Shown here: piece after piece, positions 37,205 to 47,780 of the stretch
How the letters are laid out: each line of letters begins with the position of its first letter
Numbering within the stretch: the first letter of the stretch is position 1
Assembly: GCF_031458135.1 (NCBI RefSeq)
Contig: NZ_JAVDXW010000001.1
Coordinates: 310,001-374,000 of the forward strand
Length of the DNA: 64,000 bases
Source of the DNA: Haloactinomyces albus
Lineage (GTDB): Bacteria > Actinomycetota > Actinomycetes > Mycobacteriales > Pseudonocardiaceae
Direction: 5' to 3'
Made by a program: the position numbers and the translations under genes
Notes under the pieces: generated by a model
Databases searched by the model: none
What the model was told of the DNA's origin: nothing
Seen by the model: only the letters and a program-made list of their open reading frames with translations

Positions 37205-38557
37205 CTACAGGGCGCCCCTGCTCCAGGGGCCCGTGACGGCGTAGGTGATACCGGGTGTCTGCACGTTGAAGAACAGCACCTGCCCGTCGGGGCTGAACGT
37301 CGCACCGGCCAGTTCACTGGTGTTGCTGTTGTTCAGCGCAGCCAGGTCGAAGATCTCTCCCTTGGTGGTGACGCCGCGCAGCATGTCGCTTCCGCCGCCG
37401 TCCTCGCACAGCACCAGTCCACCGCTGTTCGGCGACACGCAGATGTTGTCGGGGCTTTCCAGCAGATCGGGATCGGTCGACTCGTAGACGAGGACGAGCT
37501 GCCCACCCGAGTTGCCGGTCGGTCGGTACTGCCACACCTGTCCCAGTCCGGCATCGCCGCCGCTGGTGGAGTTGATGTAGATCGAGCCGTCGCCGTACCA
37601 GGCGCCTTCGAGGCGGGCGAAGACCGCCCCACCCTGCTCCCGGCCCTGGTAGAACACCGCCAGCGAATCGTTGCTGTCCGGGTCGGGATCGGCGATGTCG
37701 ACCCATTCGACCGGCAGGGGTTGACCGGCCCGCTGCCCGAGGCGGGTGTCGTAGCGGGGCTGTTCCTTGATGGCCAGCATCTGCAGCCGACCCCCGGCAC
37801 CCAGGTTCTGCGGGTCGTCGGGGACGAATCGGTAGAAGCCGGCACTGCCCCGGTCCTCGGTCTCGTAGACGATGCCGGTGTCCGGGTCCACCGCCACCGC
37901 CTCGTGGGTGAACCGGCCCATCGCCTTGTAAGGGGTCGGCTCGACGGGCCCGTCGGCATCCGCGGGTACCTCGAACACATAGCCGTGCGGCGTCGGGGCG
38001 TCGAGCCCCGTGAAGCTCTCCTCGCAGGTAAGCCAGGAGCCGTGCGGGGTCGGGCCGCCCGCGCAGTTGCGAATCGTCCCCGAGAGCGTGGGGAAGGAGT
38101 CCACCAGAGCCATCCGCTCCGGATCGAACACGAGCGTTGTGGTGCCACCAGCAGCGGCAGAGTCGTAACTCGGCGAGGTGAAGGCAGCGCCCTCACTCTG
38201 CTCGTGGTTGCGCACCAGCCGGATCATCCCGTCGTCACCGGCGAAAGCGGCCATCCCGTCGTGCCTGCCGGGTGTCGGGATACCGTCCCGCATCGGGGTG
38301 CCGGTCTGCCCGAAGGCAACATAGGAAAAGCCCGCGGGAAGCAGCAACTCGCCGTTCGGCCGTGCCGGCCGCAGCGGTCCGTAACCGCCATTGTCGGCAG
38401 CCTGGATTCCGCGGTTGTTGCCGCGCCCGGGACCCGCCGCGTAAGCGGTGTTACCCATCAGCGCCTGCAGCGCACCGGCGGCACCGATCGCGCCGGTTCC
38501 CGCGAGGAAAGATCTGCGGCCGAAGCTGGAGCCGCTCGAACGAGACTCCTGAGTCAT
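37205..38557 (-). CDS. PhoX-family (DUF839) phosphatase-like protein with a Tat signal
   Basis: A 450-residue exported protein. The N-terminus has a twin-arginine signal, SFGRRSFLAGTGAIGAAGAL, with a likely cleavage after AYAA. The mature part has PhoX features: LVRNHEQSEGAAF, GTTTLVFDPERM, GTIRNCAGGPTPHGSWLTCE, GRFTHEAVAVDPDTG and ETEDRGSAGFYRFVP. PhoX phosphatases use Fe and Ca and release phosphate from esters outside the cell. ATG 38557 with AGGAGG upstream is preferred to the longer frame from 38647. Two 12-bp direct repeats sit about 110-135 bases upstream. Confidence 0.9.
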   Translation of the reverse strand: MTQESRSSGSSFGRRSFLAGTGAIGAAGALQALMGNTAYAAGPGRGNNRGIQAADNGGYGPLRPARPNGELLLPAGFSYVAFGQTGTPMRDGIPTPGRHDGMAAFAGDDGMIRLVRNHEQSEGAAFTSPSYDSAAAGGTTTLVFDPERMALVDSFPTLSGTIRNCAGGPTPHGSWLTCEESFTGLDAPTPHGYVFEVPADADGPVEPTPYKAMGRFTHEAVAVDPDTGIVYETEDRGSAGFYRFVPDDPQNLGAGGRLQMLAIKEQPRYDTRLGQRAGQPLPVEWVDIADPDPDSNDSLAVFYQGREQGGAVFARLEGAWYGDGSIYINSTSGGDAGLGQVWQYRPTGNSGGQLVLVYESTDPDLLESPDNICVSPNSGGLVLCEDGGGSDMLRGVTTKGEIFDLAALNNSNTSELAGATFSPDGQVLFFNVQTPGITYAVTGPWSRGAL

Positions 38558-38664
38558 ACGTTCCTCCTGTGGTCTGGTTCGGAACAAAACAACCAAATCG
38601 CATGAAGGTGACGGGCATATGACCCTCTCGCCTACGGTGCCTGACAATGGGATTTCGTCTCCGT

Positions 38665-38691
38665 GGATGTATGTCCGGCGGATGTATGTCC
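38665..38691. promoter_or_regulatory. Two direct repeats of GGATGTATGTCC, 15-bp period
   Basis: Perfect copies at 38665-38676 and 38680-38691 (GGACATACATCC on the phoX coding strand), about 110-135 bases before the phoX start. A regulator binding direct repeats is suggested. The spacing and sequence differ from the 11-bp PHO boxes known in Streptomyces. Confidence 0.5.
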
Positions 38692-38741
38692 TGCCGATCG
38701 AAGCGGACGAATATCCCGCCGTGTCTCGGACGCACGAAAAA

Positions 38742-38780
38742 CCACGGGGCCGACACGCGCATGGCGTGTCGGCCCCGTGG
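38742..38780 (-). terminator. Rho-independent terminator after the metF-like gene
   Basis: A perfect 16-bp stem (left arm CCACGGGGCCGACACG) with a 7-base loop, followed on the minus strand by TTTTT. It lies 46 bases beyond the stop codon at 38827. This is the clearest intrinsic terminator in the window. Confidence 0.9.
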
Positions 38781-38826
38781 TGGTGTCCCAGCCGTCCTCG
38801 AACGGCAGTGGTCGGGCCTCTTCCGC

Positions 38827-39729
38827 TCAGGAGACGGACGGCTTCGGCTCCCAGTAGTCGAGCATCTCGGCGAAGGTCTCGAAGGCCGGCTTCGTATTGC
38901 CGTAGGGTGCCTCCAGGTGGATGCTGAGCGGGAAGCCCAGCTCGCCCACGCCATCGACAACTCGCTTGTAGAGGTCGACGAGCTGCTGCTTGCGCTGCTC
39001 ATAGGTCATTTCCGCGACCTTGGCCACGAACTTCTGCTCCTGCTCGACGGCCTGATTGCCCGGGTCCTGGATGAGCCAGTCGATGAGCTTCTTCTCGGTC
39101 TCGACACCGGGAATGAAACCGAAGGACAGCAGGATCTCCGGGCGATGCGGGGTCTGCTTGGCGAACTCGGTGAGGAAGTCGACGATGGCGTCGGAGTACA
39201 GCAACTGGGTCATGCCGTAGGTGACGCCGCGCTCGCATTTGAAGTTGAACCGCCCCTGCTCACCCTCCCGGGTCGGGATCAGAATGGAGCCGCGGTTGGC
39301 GATGACGTCCTGGAACTGCGTCAGGGCATCGGTGGGGGCGAGACCGGGGCCTTCACCGTCGGCCATGGTGCGAGGCACTCCGACGAAGGCGACGCCGTCC
39401 ATGCCGGCGTCCCGGAGGTTCTGCAGACGCTCGGCCAGCTCCTGTTTCTCGTGGAAGGCGGTGACCTGGGTGCACAGACCCTGCACATCGCCCACCTCCG
39501 GCCGGACCGTGTGCCAGAAATCGAGCACGTCCATCTTCGGCTTGATCTCGACGGGACGGTCGTCGTCCTCGGCGATGATGCCCGGCATCATCAGGTGTTG
39601 GATGCGGTCCGTCAGTCCGGTGGCCCGCGCATTCTCGGCCACCTTGCGACCTTCCGCGACCGCCTTCTCCACACCGCCGTCGAGGTCGGGCGGTACCAGT
39701 TCCAGTGCGATGGTGTTCATGGTGTTCAT
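38827..39729 (-). CDS. Noncanonical methylenetetrahydrofolate reductase-like protein (Rv2172c type)
   Basis: A 300-residue protein that does not look like E. coli MetF at the N-terminus but has MTHFR-like features: GLCTQVTAFHEKQELAERL, GVAFVGVPRTMADGEGPGL, and RFNFKCERGVTYGMTQLLYS followed by DAIVDFL. From recall it matches mycobacterial Rv2172c, reported as a methylenetetrahydrofolate reductase that works without bound flavin. It would supply methyl-THF to MetH, encoded just upstream on the same strand. ATG 39729 has GAGG five bases upstream; ATG 39720 is an alternative. A strong terminator follows. The 469-base gap from ahcY with a palindrome suggests its own promoter. Confidence 0.82.
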   Translation of the reverse strand: MNTMNTIALELVPPDLDGGVEKAVAEGRKVAENARATGLTDRIQHLMMPGIIAEDDDRPVEIKPKMDVLDFWHTVRPEVGDVQGLCTQVTAFHEKQELAERLQNLRDAGMDGVAFVGVPRTMADGEGPGLAPTDALTQFQDVIANRGSILIPTREGEQGRFNFKCERGVTYGMTQLLYSDAIVDFLTEFAKQTPHRPEILLSFGFIPGVETEKKLIDWLIQDPGNQAVEQEQKFVAKVAEMTYEQRKQQLVDLYKRVVDGVGELGFPLSIHLEAPYGNTKPAFETFAEMLDYWEPKPSVS

Positions 39730-40198
39730 GTCGGCCTCAGGTTTTCCTTCTGTCGACGTCGATCACCGCAGAGCTCACCAACAGCTCCGGCGAGCCTGCC
39801 TTGTGAGCAGGGACGTACTGTCAAGAAATGATATAGGGAATTCGTTCTCGCGAGCAGGAATGAATGGGCTGAAATCACATTTCGAATGCCCCTTGGAATG
39901 GACCGGTGTCGTCGCGGCGCGGCTCCGTCTGCGTTCACCGCAGCGAACATCACTATCGGCGCCCGAATGGCCGTGCCGTTCCCTCCGTGCATCCGCGCAC
40001 GGCTTCCATCGCGGCCAACGGCTCGGTGCTGTCGTTGAAGTTGGTATCGGCAGGACGCCAGGGGCGCGACCAGCGAACTCCGGTCCAGCTTGAGGATTCC
40101 TGACTTGCTCCGGACTGCGGTGGGGCCACCGCCCGGGCATCGATGCCCGGGCGGTGGCCGTAGCCACCGATCACACACGCGCTGTGCGCGAACCGCGA
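39730..40198. other. Interval between ahcY and the metF-like gene
   Basis: About 470 bases without a supportable gene. The right end carries a 36-bp perfect palindrome (40124-40159). Bases 39815-39900 are noticeably A+T-richer, with TTGACA on the minus strand at 39824-39819, so a promoter for the metF-like gene is likely there. I did not find a matching -10 box at the proper distance and recognise no SAM or SAH riboswitch. Confidence 0.5.
40124..40159 (-). terminator. 36-bp perfect palindrome after ahcY
   Basis: Two 18-base arms (left arm GGCCACCGCCCGGGCATC) with no spacer; folds as a stem of about 16 bp. It starts 39 bases beyond the ahcY stop (40199). No U-tract, so it may end or stabilise the betaine/methyl-cycle transcript. 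Confidence 0.75.
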
Positions 40199-41662
<1,464 letters not shown>

Positions 41663-41724
41663 GATTTCCTTTCCTCGTTTCCCCTTCTGAGGGCGGTTTG
41701 GCGCTCTTTTTCGCCGATGTGGCC

Positions 41725-41765
41725 GGACCGGGCAGGTGATCCGTCAGCCAGGGCCCGCCCGGTCC
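41725..41765 (-). other. Intercistronic hairpin between metH and ahcY
   Basis: GGACCGGGC / GCCCGGTCC arms (9 bp) with a 23-base loop, within the 114-base metH-ahcY gap. On the minus strand a TCGGCGAAAAAG tract follows, not a U-run. It may tune mRNA stability or partly terminate. Confidence 0.6.
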
Positions 41766-41776
41766 GAAACGGTTTC

Positions 41777-44700
41777 CTACACGTTGAAGTACTTGGCTTC
41801 CGGGTGGTGACTGACGATCGCGTCGGTCGACTGCTCCGGGTGCAGCTGGTAGCCCTCGGACAGCTCGACGCCGATGCGCTCGCTTTCGAGCAGTTCCACC
41901 AGCTTCTCCCGATCCTCGATCGTCGGGCACGCACCGTAGCCGAAGGAGTACCGGGCACCGCGGTAGCCGAGCTTGAAGAACTGCTCGACGTCGTCGGGGT
42001 CCTCCTCCGAGACCGACCCACCGGCCGGCCAGAGCAGGTCCTGGCGGACGCGGCGGTGCCAGTACTCCGCCAGTGCCTCGGTCAACTGCACACCGAGGCC
42101 GTGGATCTCCAGGTAGTCACGGTAGGAGTTCTTCGCGAACAGCTCGTTGGCGTAGTCGGCGATCGGCGTGCCCATCGTGACCAGCTGGATCGGCAGGACG
42201 TCGACCTGGCCGAGCTCCTCGGCCTTCTCCCGGGAGCGGTAGAAGTCGGACAGGCACAGGCGCCTTTCCTTCTGCTGCCGCGGGAATTGGAAGCGGTGCC
42301 GCTCCTGGGCGTCCGGCTCGTCCTTGTCGAGCACGATGAGGTCGTTGCCCTCGGACACGCACGGGAAGTAGCCGTAGACCACGGCCGCGTGCTGCAGGAT
42401 GCCCTTGGTCTGCAGCTCGTCCATCCAGGCCCGCAGCCGCGGACGCCCCTCGGACTCCACCAGTTCCTCGTACGAGGGCCCCTGGCCCTTCTTCGAGCCG
42501 CGCAGGCCCCACTGGCCGAAGAACGTGGCCCGCTCGTCCAGCAGCGACAGGTAGTCGGCCACCGGGATGCCCTTGACCACCTTCGAGCCCCAGAACGGCG
42601 GCGTCGGCACGCCCGGGTTCGGGTCGACGTCCGACTTGGTGGTGTCGTCGAGACTGGGCAGCTCGCCCTGCTCGGCCTTGCGCTTCTCCGCGATGCGCTG
42701 GGACCGCTCGTGACGGGCCTTGCGCTCGGCCTTCTTGGCCTTCTCCTTCTCGTCCTCCTCGGGGTTGTCCCCCCGCTTGGCGGACATGATGCGGTCCATC
42801 AGCGTCAGACCCTCGAAGGCGTCCTTGGCGTAGCGGACGTCGCCCTCGAACGTCTCCTCGAGCTGGTTTTCCACGTAGGTCCGGGTCAGCGCCGCGCCAC
42901 CGAGCATCACCGGGTACTTCTCGGCCAGCTTCCTGGAGTTCATCTCCTCCAGGTTGTCCTTCATGATCACCGTGGACTTGACCAGGAGGCCGGACATGCC
43001 GATGGCGTCGACCTGGTGGTTCTCGGCCTCTTCCAGGATGGTGTTGATCGGCTGCTTGATGCCGATGTTGACGACGTCGTAGCCGTTGTTGGACACGATG
43101 ATGTCGACCAGGTTCTTGCCGATGTCGTGCACATCGCCCTTGACCGTGGCCAGCAGCAGCTTGCCCTTGCCACCGGAGTCGTCCTTTTCCATGTGCGGCT
43201 CGAGGTGGGCCACGGCGGTCTTCATGACCTCGGCGGACTGCAGCACGAACGGCAGCTGCATCTGCCCGGAGCCGAACAGGTCACCGACGACCTTCATCCC
43301 GCCCAGCAGATCCTCGTTGACGATCTGGAGCGGCTTCTTCTCCTGCATCGCCTCGTCGAGGTCGGCGTTGAGCCCGTTGAGCTCGCCGTCGATGATGCGC
43401 TGCTGCAGCCGCTCGAACAGCGGCATCGCCGCGAGCTCCTCGGCCTTGGAGGCACCGGTCGATTCGGCCGACTTGCCCTCGAACAGCGCCATGAGCTTCT
43501 GCAGCGGGTCGTAAGCGCTCTCGGTGTCGGTGGCCGCACGTCGCCGGTCGTAGACGAGGTCGAGCGCGGTCTCACGAGCCTCGTCGTCGATCTTGTTCAT
43601 CGGCAGGATCTTGGAGGCGTGCACGATCGCACTGTCCAGCCCCGCCTCGCGGCACTCGTTGAGGAACACCGAGTTGAGCACCTGGCGTGCCGCCGCGTTG
43701 AGACCGAACGACACGTTCGACAGACCGAGCGTGGTCTGCACGCGGGGGTGGCGCTTCTTGAGCTCGCGGATGGCACTGATCGTCTCGATGCCGTCCTTGC
43801 GGACCTCTTCCTGACCGGTGGTGATCGGGAAAACGAGCGTGTCGATGATGATCGCGGACTCGTCCAGACCCCAGTTCTGCGTGAGGTCCTCGATCAGCCG
43901 CTCGGCCACGCGCAGTTTCCACTCCGCGGTCCGGGCCTGGCCCTCCTCGTCGATGCAGGTGCACACCACAGCCGCGCCGTGCTCGACGGCCATCTTCATG
44001 ACCTGGTCGTAGCGGCCGCCCTCTTCGGTGCCGTCCTCGTAGTTGATCGAGTTGATCGCACACCGGCCGCCGAGGTGCTCCAGGCCGACCTCGATGACCT
44101 CGGCCTCGGTGGAGTCGACCATGATCGGCAGCGTGGAGGAGGTGGCCAGTCGCGAGGCCAGCTCCCGCATGTCGTACTTGCCGTCGCGGCCGACGTAGTC
44201 CACACACAGGTCGAGCATGTGGGCGCCCTCGCGGGTCTGCCCCTTGGCGATCTCGATGCAGTCGTCGTAGCGCTCCTCGAGCATCGCCTCCCGGAACGCC
44301 TTGGAACCGTTGGCGTTGGTGCGCTCACCGACGTTGAGGATCGAGGCGTCCTGCTTGAACGGGATCGCCTGGTACATCGAGGAGATCGACGGCACGATCT
44401 CGGGAGTACGCGGCGCCGGGTTGAGGCCGCTGACGGCCTCGGCGACCTGGCGCACGTGCTCGCCGGTCACACCACAGCAACCGCCGACCAGGCGGGCGCC
44501 GAAGTTGTTGGCGAAGCCGACCAGGGCCTCGGCCAGTTCGTGCGGCTGCAGCGGGTAGACCGCGCCGTTGTCGCCCAGCTCGGGCAGGCCGGCGTTGGGC
44601 ATGACCGAGATCGGCACGGTCGCGTGCTCGGCCAGCACCCGCAGGTGCTCGCTCATCTCGGCGGGGCCGGTCGCGCAGTTCATGCCGATCATGTCGATGC

Positions 44701-45379
44701 CCAGCGGCTCCAGAGCCGTGAGGGCCGCACCGATCTCGGAGCCGACCAGCATCGTACCGGTCTGCTCGACGGTGACGTGGGCGATGATCGGCACCCACTT
44801 CTGCTTGGCGACCATGGCCCGCTTGGCTGCGACGACGGCCGCCTTGGTCTGCAGCAGATCCTGCGAGGTCTCCACCAGGACCACGTCGACGCCGCCGTCG
44901 AGCATGCCCAGCACCTGCTCGTAGTAGGCATCCCGCAGGTCGGCGTAGGGGGCGTGGCCCAGCGTGGGCAGCCTGGTTCCGGGGCCCATCGAGCCGAGCA
45001 CGAAGCGCGGCTTGTCCGGCGTGGAGTACTCGTCGCAGCACTCCCTGGCCAGGGCCACGCCCTTCTCCGCCAGGTCCCGGATCCGGTCCTCGATGCCGTA
45101 CTCGCCCAGGTTGGGCAGGTTACAGCCGAAGGTGTTCGACTCGATGGCATCCGAGCCGTTCTTCAGAAAGCCCGTGTAAACCGAGCGCACCACGTCGGGG
45201 CGCGTCTCGTTGAGGATCTCGTTGCAACCCTCGAGGTTGTTGAAGTCCTCGAGCGAGAGATCGTGCTCTTGCAACGCCGTGCCCATGCCGCCGTCCCCGA
45301 CGAGCACGCGATCGGCGATGGCCGACAGGAAGCCGCTCGGGTCGTTGTCCTGTCGGCCCGATTTTGCTTGTTCAGTCAT
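41777..45379 (-). CDS. metH: Cobalamin-dependent methionine synthase
   Basis: A full-length 1200-residue MetH with all four modules. Homocysteine domain: GARLVGGCCGVTGEH with the zinc cysteines near 302. Methyl-THF (pterin) domain: SILNVGERTNANGSKAFREA near 349. Cobalamin domain: VKGDVHDIGKNLVDIIVSNN near 750, supplying the axial histidine. SAM reactivation domain: KERRLCLSDFYRS and ARYSFGYGACPTIEDREKLV near 1144. A Lys/Glu/Arg-rich linker of about 40 residues precedes the last domain. It remethylates homocysteine from SAH and lies 21 bases after adoK. No cobalamin riboswitch was seen. Confidence 0.98.
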   Translation of the reverse strand: MTEQAKSGRQDNDPSGFLSAIADRVLVGDGGMGTALQEHDLSLEDFNNLEGCNEILNETRPDVVRSVYTGFLKNGSDAIESNTFGCNLPNLGEYGIEDRIRDLAEKGVALARECCDEYSTPDKPRFVLGSMGPGTRLPTLGHAPYADLRDAYYEQVLGMLDGGVDVVLVETSQDLLQTKAAVVAAKRAMVAKQKWVPIIAHVTVEQTGTMLVGSEIGAALTALEPLGIDMIGMNCATGPAEMSEHLRVLAEHATVPISVMPNAGLPELGDNGAVYPLQPHELAEALVGFANNFGARLVGGCCGVTGEHVRQVAEAVSGLNPAPRTPEIVPSISSMYQAIPFKQDASILNVGERTNANGSKAFREAMLEERYDDCIEIAKGQTREGAHMLDLCVDYVGRDGKYDMRELASRLATSSTLPIMVDSTEAEVIEVGLEHLGGRCAINSINYEDGTEEGGRYDQVMKMAVEHGAAVVCTCIDEEGQARTAEWKLRVAERLIEDLTQNWGLDESAIIIDTLVFPITTGQEEVRKDGIETISAIRELKKRHPRVQTTLGLSNVSFGLNAAARQVLNSVFLNECREAGLDSAIVHASKILPMNKIDDEARETALDLVYDRRRAATDTESAYDPLQKLMALFEGKSAESTGASKAEELAAMPLFERLQQRIIDGELNGLNADLDEAMQEKKPLQIVNEDLLGGMKVVGDLFGSGQMQLPFVLQSAEVMKTAVAHLEPHMEKDDSGGKGKLLLATVKGDVHDIGKNLVDIIVSNNGYDVVNIGIKQPINTILEEAENHQVDAIGMSGLLVKSTVIMKDNLEEMNSRKLAEKYPVMLGGAALTRTYVENQLEETFEGDVRYAKDAFEGLTLMDRIMSAKRGDNPEEDEKEKAKKAERKARHERSQRIAEKRKAEQGELPSLDDTTKSDVDPNPGVPTPPFWGSKVVKGIPVADYLSLLDERATFFGQWGLRGSKKGQGPSYEELVESEGRPRLRAWMDELQTKGILQHAAVVYGYFPCVSEGNDLIVLDKDEPDAQERHRFQFPRQQKERRLCLSDFYRSREKAEELGQVDVLPIQLVTMGTPIADYANELFAKNSYRDYLEIHGLGVQLTEALAEYWHRRVRQDLLWPAGGSVSEEDPDDVEQFFKLGYRGARYSFGYGACPTIEDREKLVELLESERIGVELSEGYQLHPEQSTDAIVSHHPEAKYFNV

Positions 45380-45400
45380 GACGCTGCCTTCCTGACGCTT

Positions 45401-46375
45401 TCAGCGAAGCACCGATTCGGCGTCGGCCGCAGCCTTATCGCCGTATGCCTCAGCGAATCGAGCCACGAAGGAGCCCTTCTCGATGCTGTACTCCTGCGGG
45501 CCGTCTGTCTCCAGCGACGTGGTCGCCAGGGTGCAACCGAGCTGGATCGAACGCTCCAGCTCGAGTCCACCGGCCAGTCCGGCCAGCAAGCCCGCACGCA
45601 AAGCGTCGCCCGCACCCGTCGGGTCACCGATCTGCTTCGGTTTCACCGGAGCGATCTCGAACGTCGGAGCCGACTTGGACTCGACACGCACGCCCTGCTC
45701 ACCCAGCGAGGTGATCCACAGATCGACCTGCTCCAGCACCTCGGCATGGGACCAGCCGGTCTTCTGCAGCAGCAGGCTGTGCTCGTACTCGTTGGTGAGC
45801 AGGTACTTCGCACCCTCCACCAGCTTACGGATCTGCTCGCCGTCCATGAGGGCCAACTGCTGCCCCGGGTCGGCCAGGAACGAGTAGCCCCGGTCACGGC
45901 ACTCCTGAGAGTGACGCAGCATGGCCTCGGGATCATTGGCCGAGACCACCACGAGATCCAGACCGCCCACCCGGTCGGCGATCGGCTTGAGCTCGATCTC
46001 GCGAGCCTCGGACATGGCCCCGGGATAGAACGAGGCGACCTGGTTGTTGTCCTGGTCGGTGGTGCACGTGAACCGTGCGGTGTGCGCGGTCGCCGAGGTG
46101 TGCACCGAGGCGGTATCCACACCGTGACGCTCCAGCCACGCACGGTATTCGGCGAAGTCCTCGCCGACGGCACCCACGAGCAGCGAGGTGACGCCGAGCT
46201 GGCCGAGGCCGAACGTGATGTTGCCTGCGACACCACCCCGACGGACCTCGAGCCCCTCCACGAGGAAGGACAGGGACACCTGATCGAGCTGGTCGGCGAT
46301 CAGCTGCTCGGCGATCCTGCCGGAATAGGACATGAGATGGTCGGTGGCGATCGAACCGGTCACCGCGATCTGCAC
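45401..46375 (-). CDS. adoK: Adenosine kinase (PfkB family, actinobacterial AdoK type)
   Basis: A 324-residue ribokinase-fold enzyme that closely follows mycobacterial AdoK (Rv2202c): MQIAVTGSIATDHLMSY at the start, RRGGVAGNITFGLGQLG, TARFTCTTDQDNNQVASFYP and AMSEAREI. The catalytic base Asp257 lies in QIGDPTGAGDALRAGLLAG. It phosphorylates adenosine to AMP, which pulls the reversible SAH hydrolase reaction forward. GTG 46375 has AAGGAG seven bases upstream. It sits between metK and metH, a placement that makes sense only for SAM-cycle flux. Confidence 0.96.
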   Translation of the reverse strand: MQIAVTGSIATDHLMSYSGRIAEQLIADQLDQVSLSFLVEGLEVRRGGVAGNITFGLGQLGVTSLLVGAVGEDFAEYRAWLERHGVDTASVHTSATAHTARFTCTTDQDNNQVASFYPGAMSEAREIELKPIADRVGGLDLVVVSANDPEAMLRHSQECRDRGYSFLADPGQQLALMDGEQIRKLVEGAKYLLTNEYEHSLLLQKTGWSHAEVLEQVDLWITSLGEQGVRVESKSAPTFEIAPVKPKQIGDPTGAGDALRAGLLAGLAGGLELERSIQLGCTLATTSLETDGPQEYSIEKGSFVARFAEAYGDKAAADAESVLR

Positions 46376-46464
46376 TGTAAAACTCCTTCACCAGGGCCGA
46401 TGTCGGTGATGATCCGCCACCGGCCGGCAATTAGCTGGGATAGTCGTCTCCGAACACACCCGCC

Positions 46465-46496
46465 AGGCTGCGGGGCGCGGTCGCGCCCCGCAGCCT
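46465..46496 (-). terminator. 15-bp hairpin between metK and adoK
   Basis: Perfect 15-bp stem (left arm AGGCTGCGGGGCGCG) with a 2-base formal loop, 26 bases after the metK stop and about 90 before adoK. No U-tract. It could attenuate readthrough or protect the upstream message. Confidence 0.7.
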
Positions 46497-46522
46497 GCGC
46501 GAGAGCAAACAGGTATCGACTA

Positions 46523-47725
46523 TCAGAGGCCTGCGGCGTTCTTGAGGTCCTGGACGCGGTTGGTGCGCTCCCAGGGCAGGTCCACGTCGGTGCGACCGAA
46601 GTGACCGTAGGCCGCCGTCGGCGCGTAGATCGGGTGCAGCAGGTCCAGGTCCCGGATGATCGCCGCCGGACGCAGGTCGAAGACCTCGTTGATCGCAGCC
46701 TGGATCTTGTCCGGATCCACGTTCTCGGTGCCGAAGGTCTCCACGAACAGACCCACCGGAGCGGCCTTGCCGATCGCGAAGGCGGTCTGGACCTCCACCC
46801 GGCTGGCCAGCCCCGCCGCGACCACGTTCTTGGCCACCCAGCGCGTGGCATACGCCGCCGAGCGGTCCACCTTCGACGGGTCCTTCCCGGAGAAGGCACC
46901 GCCACCGTGGCGGGCCATGCCGCCGTAGGTGTCGACGATGATCTTCCGGCCGGTCAGACCGCAGTCACCCATCGGACCACCGGTGACGAACCGGCCGGTC
47001 GGGTTCACCAACAGACGCAGATCGGCGGTGTCCAGGTTGACCCGCTCGATCTCGGGGTTGATGACCTTCTCGCGGATGTCGTTGGTCAGCGTCTTGTCGA
47101 GGTCGACGTCCTCGGCGTGCTGGGTGGACAGCACCGCGGTGTCCAGCCGCACCGGCTGGTCACCGGCGTACTCGACGGTGACCTGCGTCTTGCCGTCGGC
47201 GCGCAGGTACGGCACCGTGCCGTCGTTGCGCACCCGGGTCAGCCGCCGCGACATGCGGTGGGCCAGCGCGATCGGCAGCGGCATGAGCTCGTCGGTCTCG
47301 TTGGTGGCGTAGCCGAACATCAGGCCCTGGTCACCGGCGCCCTGGCTGGCAATCTCGTCGATGGCGCCCTCGACACGGGACTCGTGGGCGGTGTCCACAC
47401 CCTGGCCGATGTCGGGGGACTGCTGGTCGATGGAGATGTTGATGCCGCAGGTGTTGCCGTCGAAGCCCTTGGCCGAGTTGTCGTAGCCGATCTCCAGAAC
47501 CTTGTCCCGCACGATGGTCGGGAGGTCCACGTCGGCCTCGGTGGTGACCTCACCGGCAAGGTGCACCTGACCAGTGGTGATCATGGTCTCCATGGCCACG
47601 CGGCTGCGCGGGTCCTGCGCCAGCATCGCGTCCAGGATGGCATCACTGATCGAGTCGGCCATCTTGTCCGGGTGACCCTCGGTCACCGACTCACTGGTGA
47701 ACAGCCGGCGGTTCATCTCAGTCAC
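46523..47725 (-). CDS. metK: S-adenosylmethionine synthetase
   Basis: A 400-residue methionine adenosyltransferase making SAM from methionine and ATP. Signature motifs: [20 protein letters not shown] (9-28), [20 protein letters not shown] (the GAGDQG hexapeptide), and [23 protein letters not shown] 47725 is followed by a second Met at codon 4. It is encoded 55 bases after the betaine methyltransferase gene, so the SAM producer and its largest consumer are co-expressed. This could be the sole or a dedicated copy. Confidence 0.98.
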   Translation of the reverse strand: MTEMNRRLFTSESVTEGHPDKMADSISDAILDAMLAQDPRSRVAMETMITTGQVHLAGEVTTEADVDLPTIVRDKVLEIGYDNSAKGFDGNTCGINISIDQQSPDIGQGVDTAHESRVEGAIDEIASQGAGDQGLMFGYATNETDELMPLPIALAHRMSRRLTRVRNDGTVPYLRADGKTQVTVEYAGDQPVRLDTAVLSTQHAEDVDLDKTLTNDIREKVINPEIERVNLDTADLRLLVNPTGRFVTGGPMGDCGLTGRKIIVDTYGGMARHGGGAFSGKDPSKVDRSAAYATRWVAKNVVAAGLASRVEVQTAFAIGKAAPVGLFVETFGTENVDPDKIQAAINEVFDLRPAAIIRDLDLLHPIYAPTAAYGHFGRTDVDLPWERTNRVQDLKNAAGL

Positions 47726-47780
47726 GGGTATTACTCACCTTTCCGCTGTTGGAGATTGGCGTCGTTGTCGTGGGCAGTTC

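Noticed and set aside
39730-40198. Possible SAM or SAH riboswitch ahead of the metF-like gene.
   Set aside because: I could not find the conserved cores of SAM-I, SAM-IV or SAH aptamers; only a palindrome at the ahcY end is clear.
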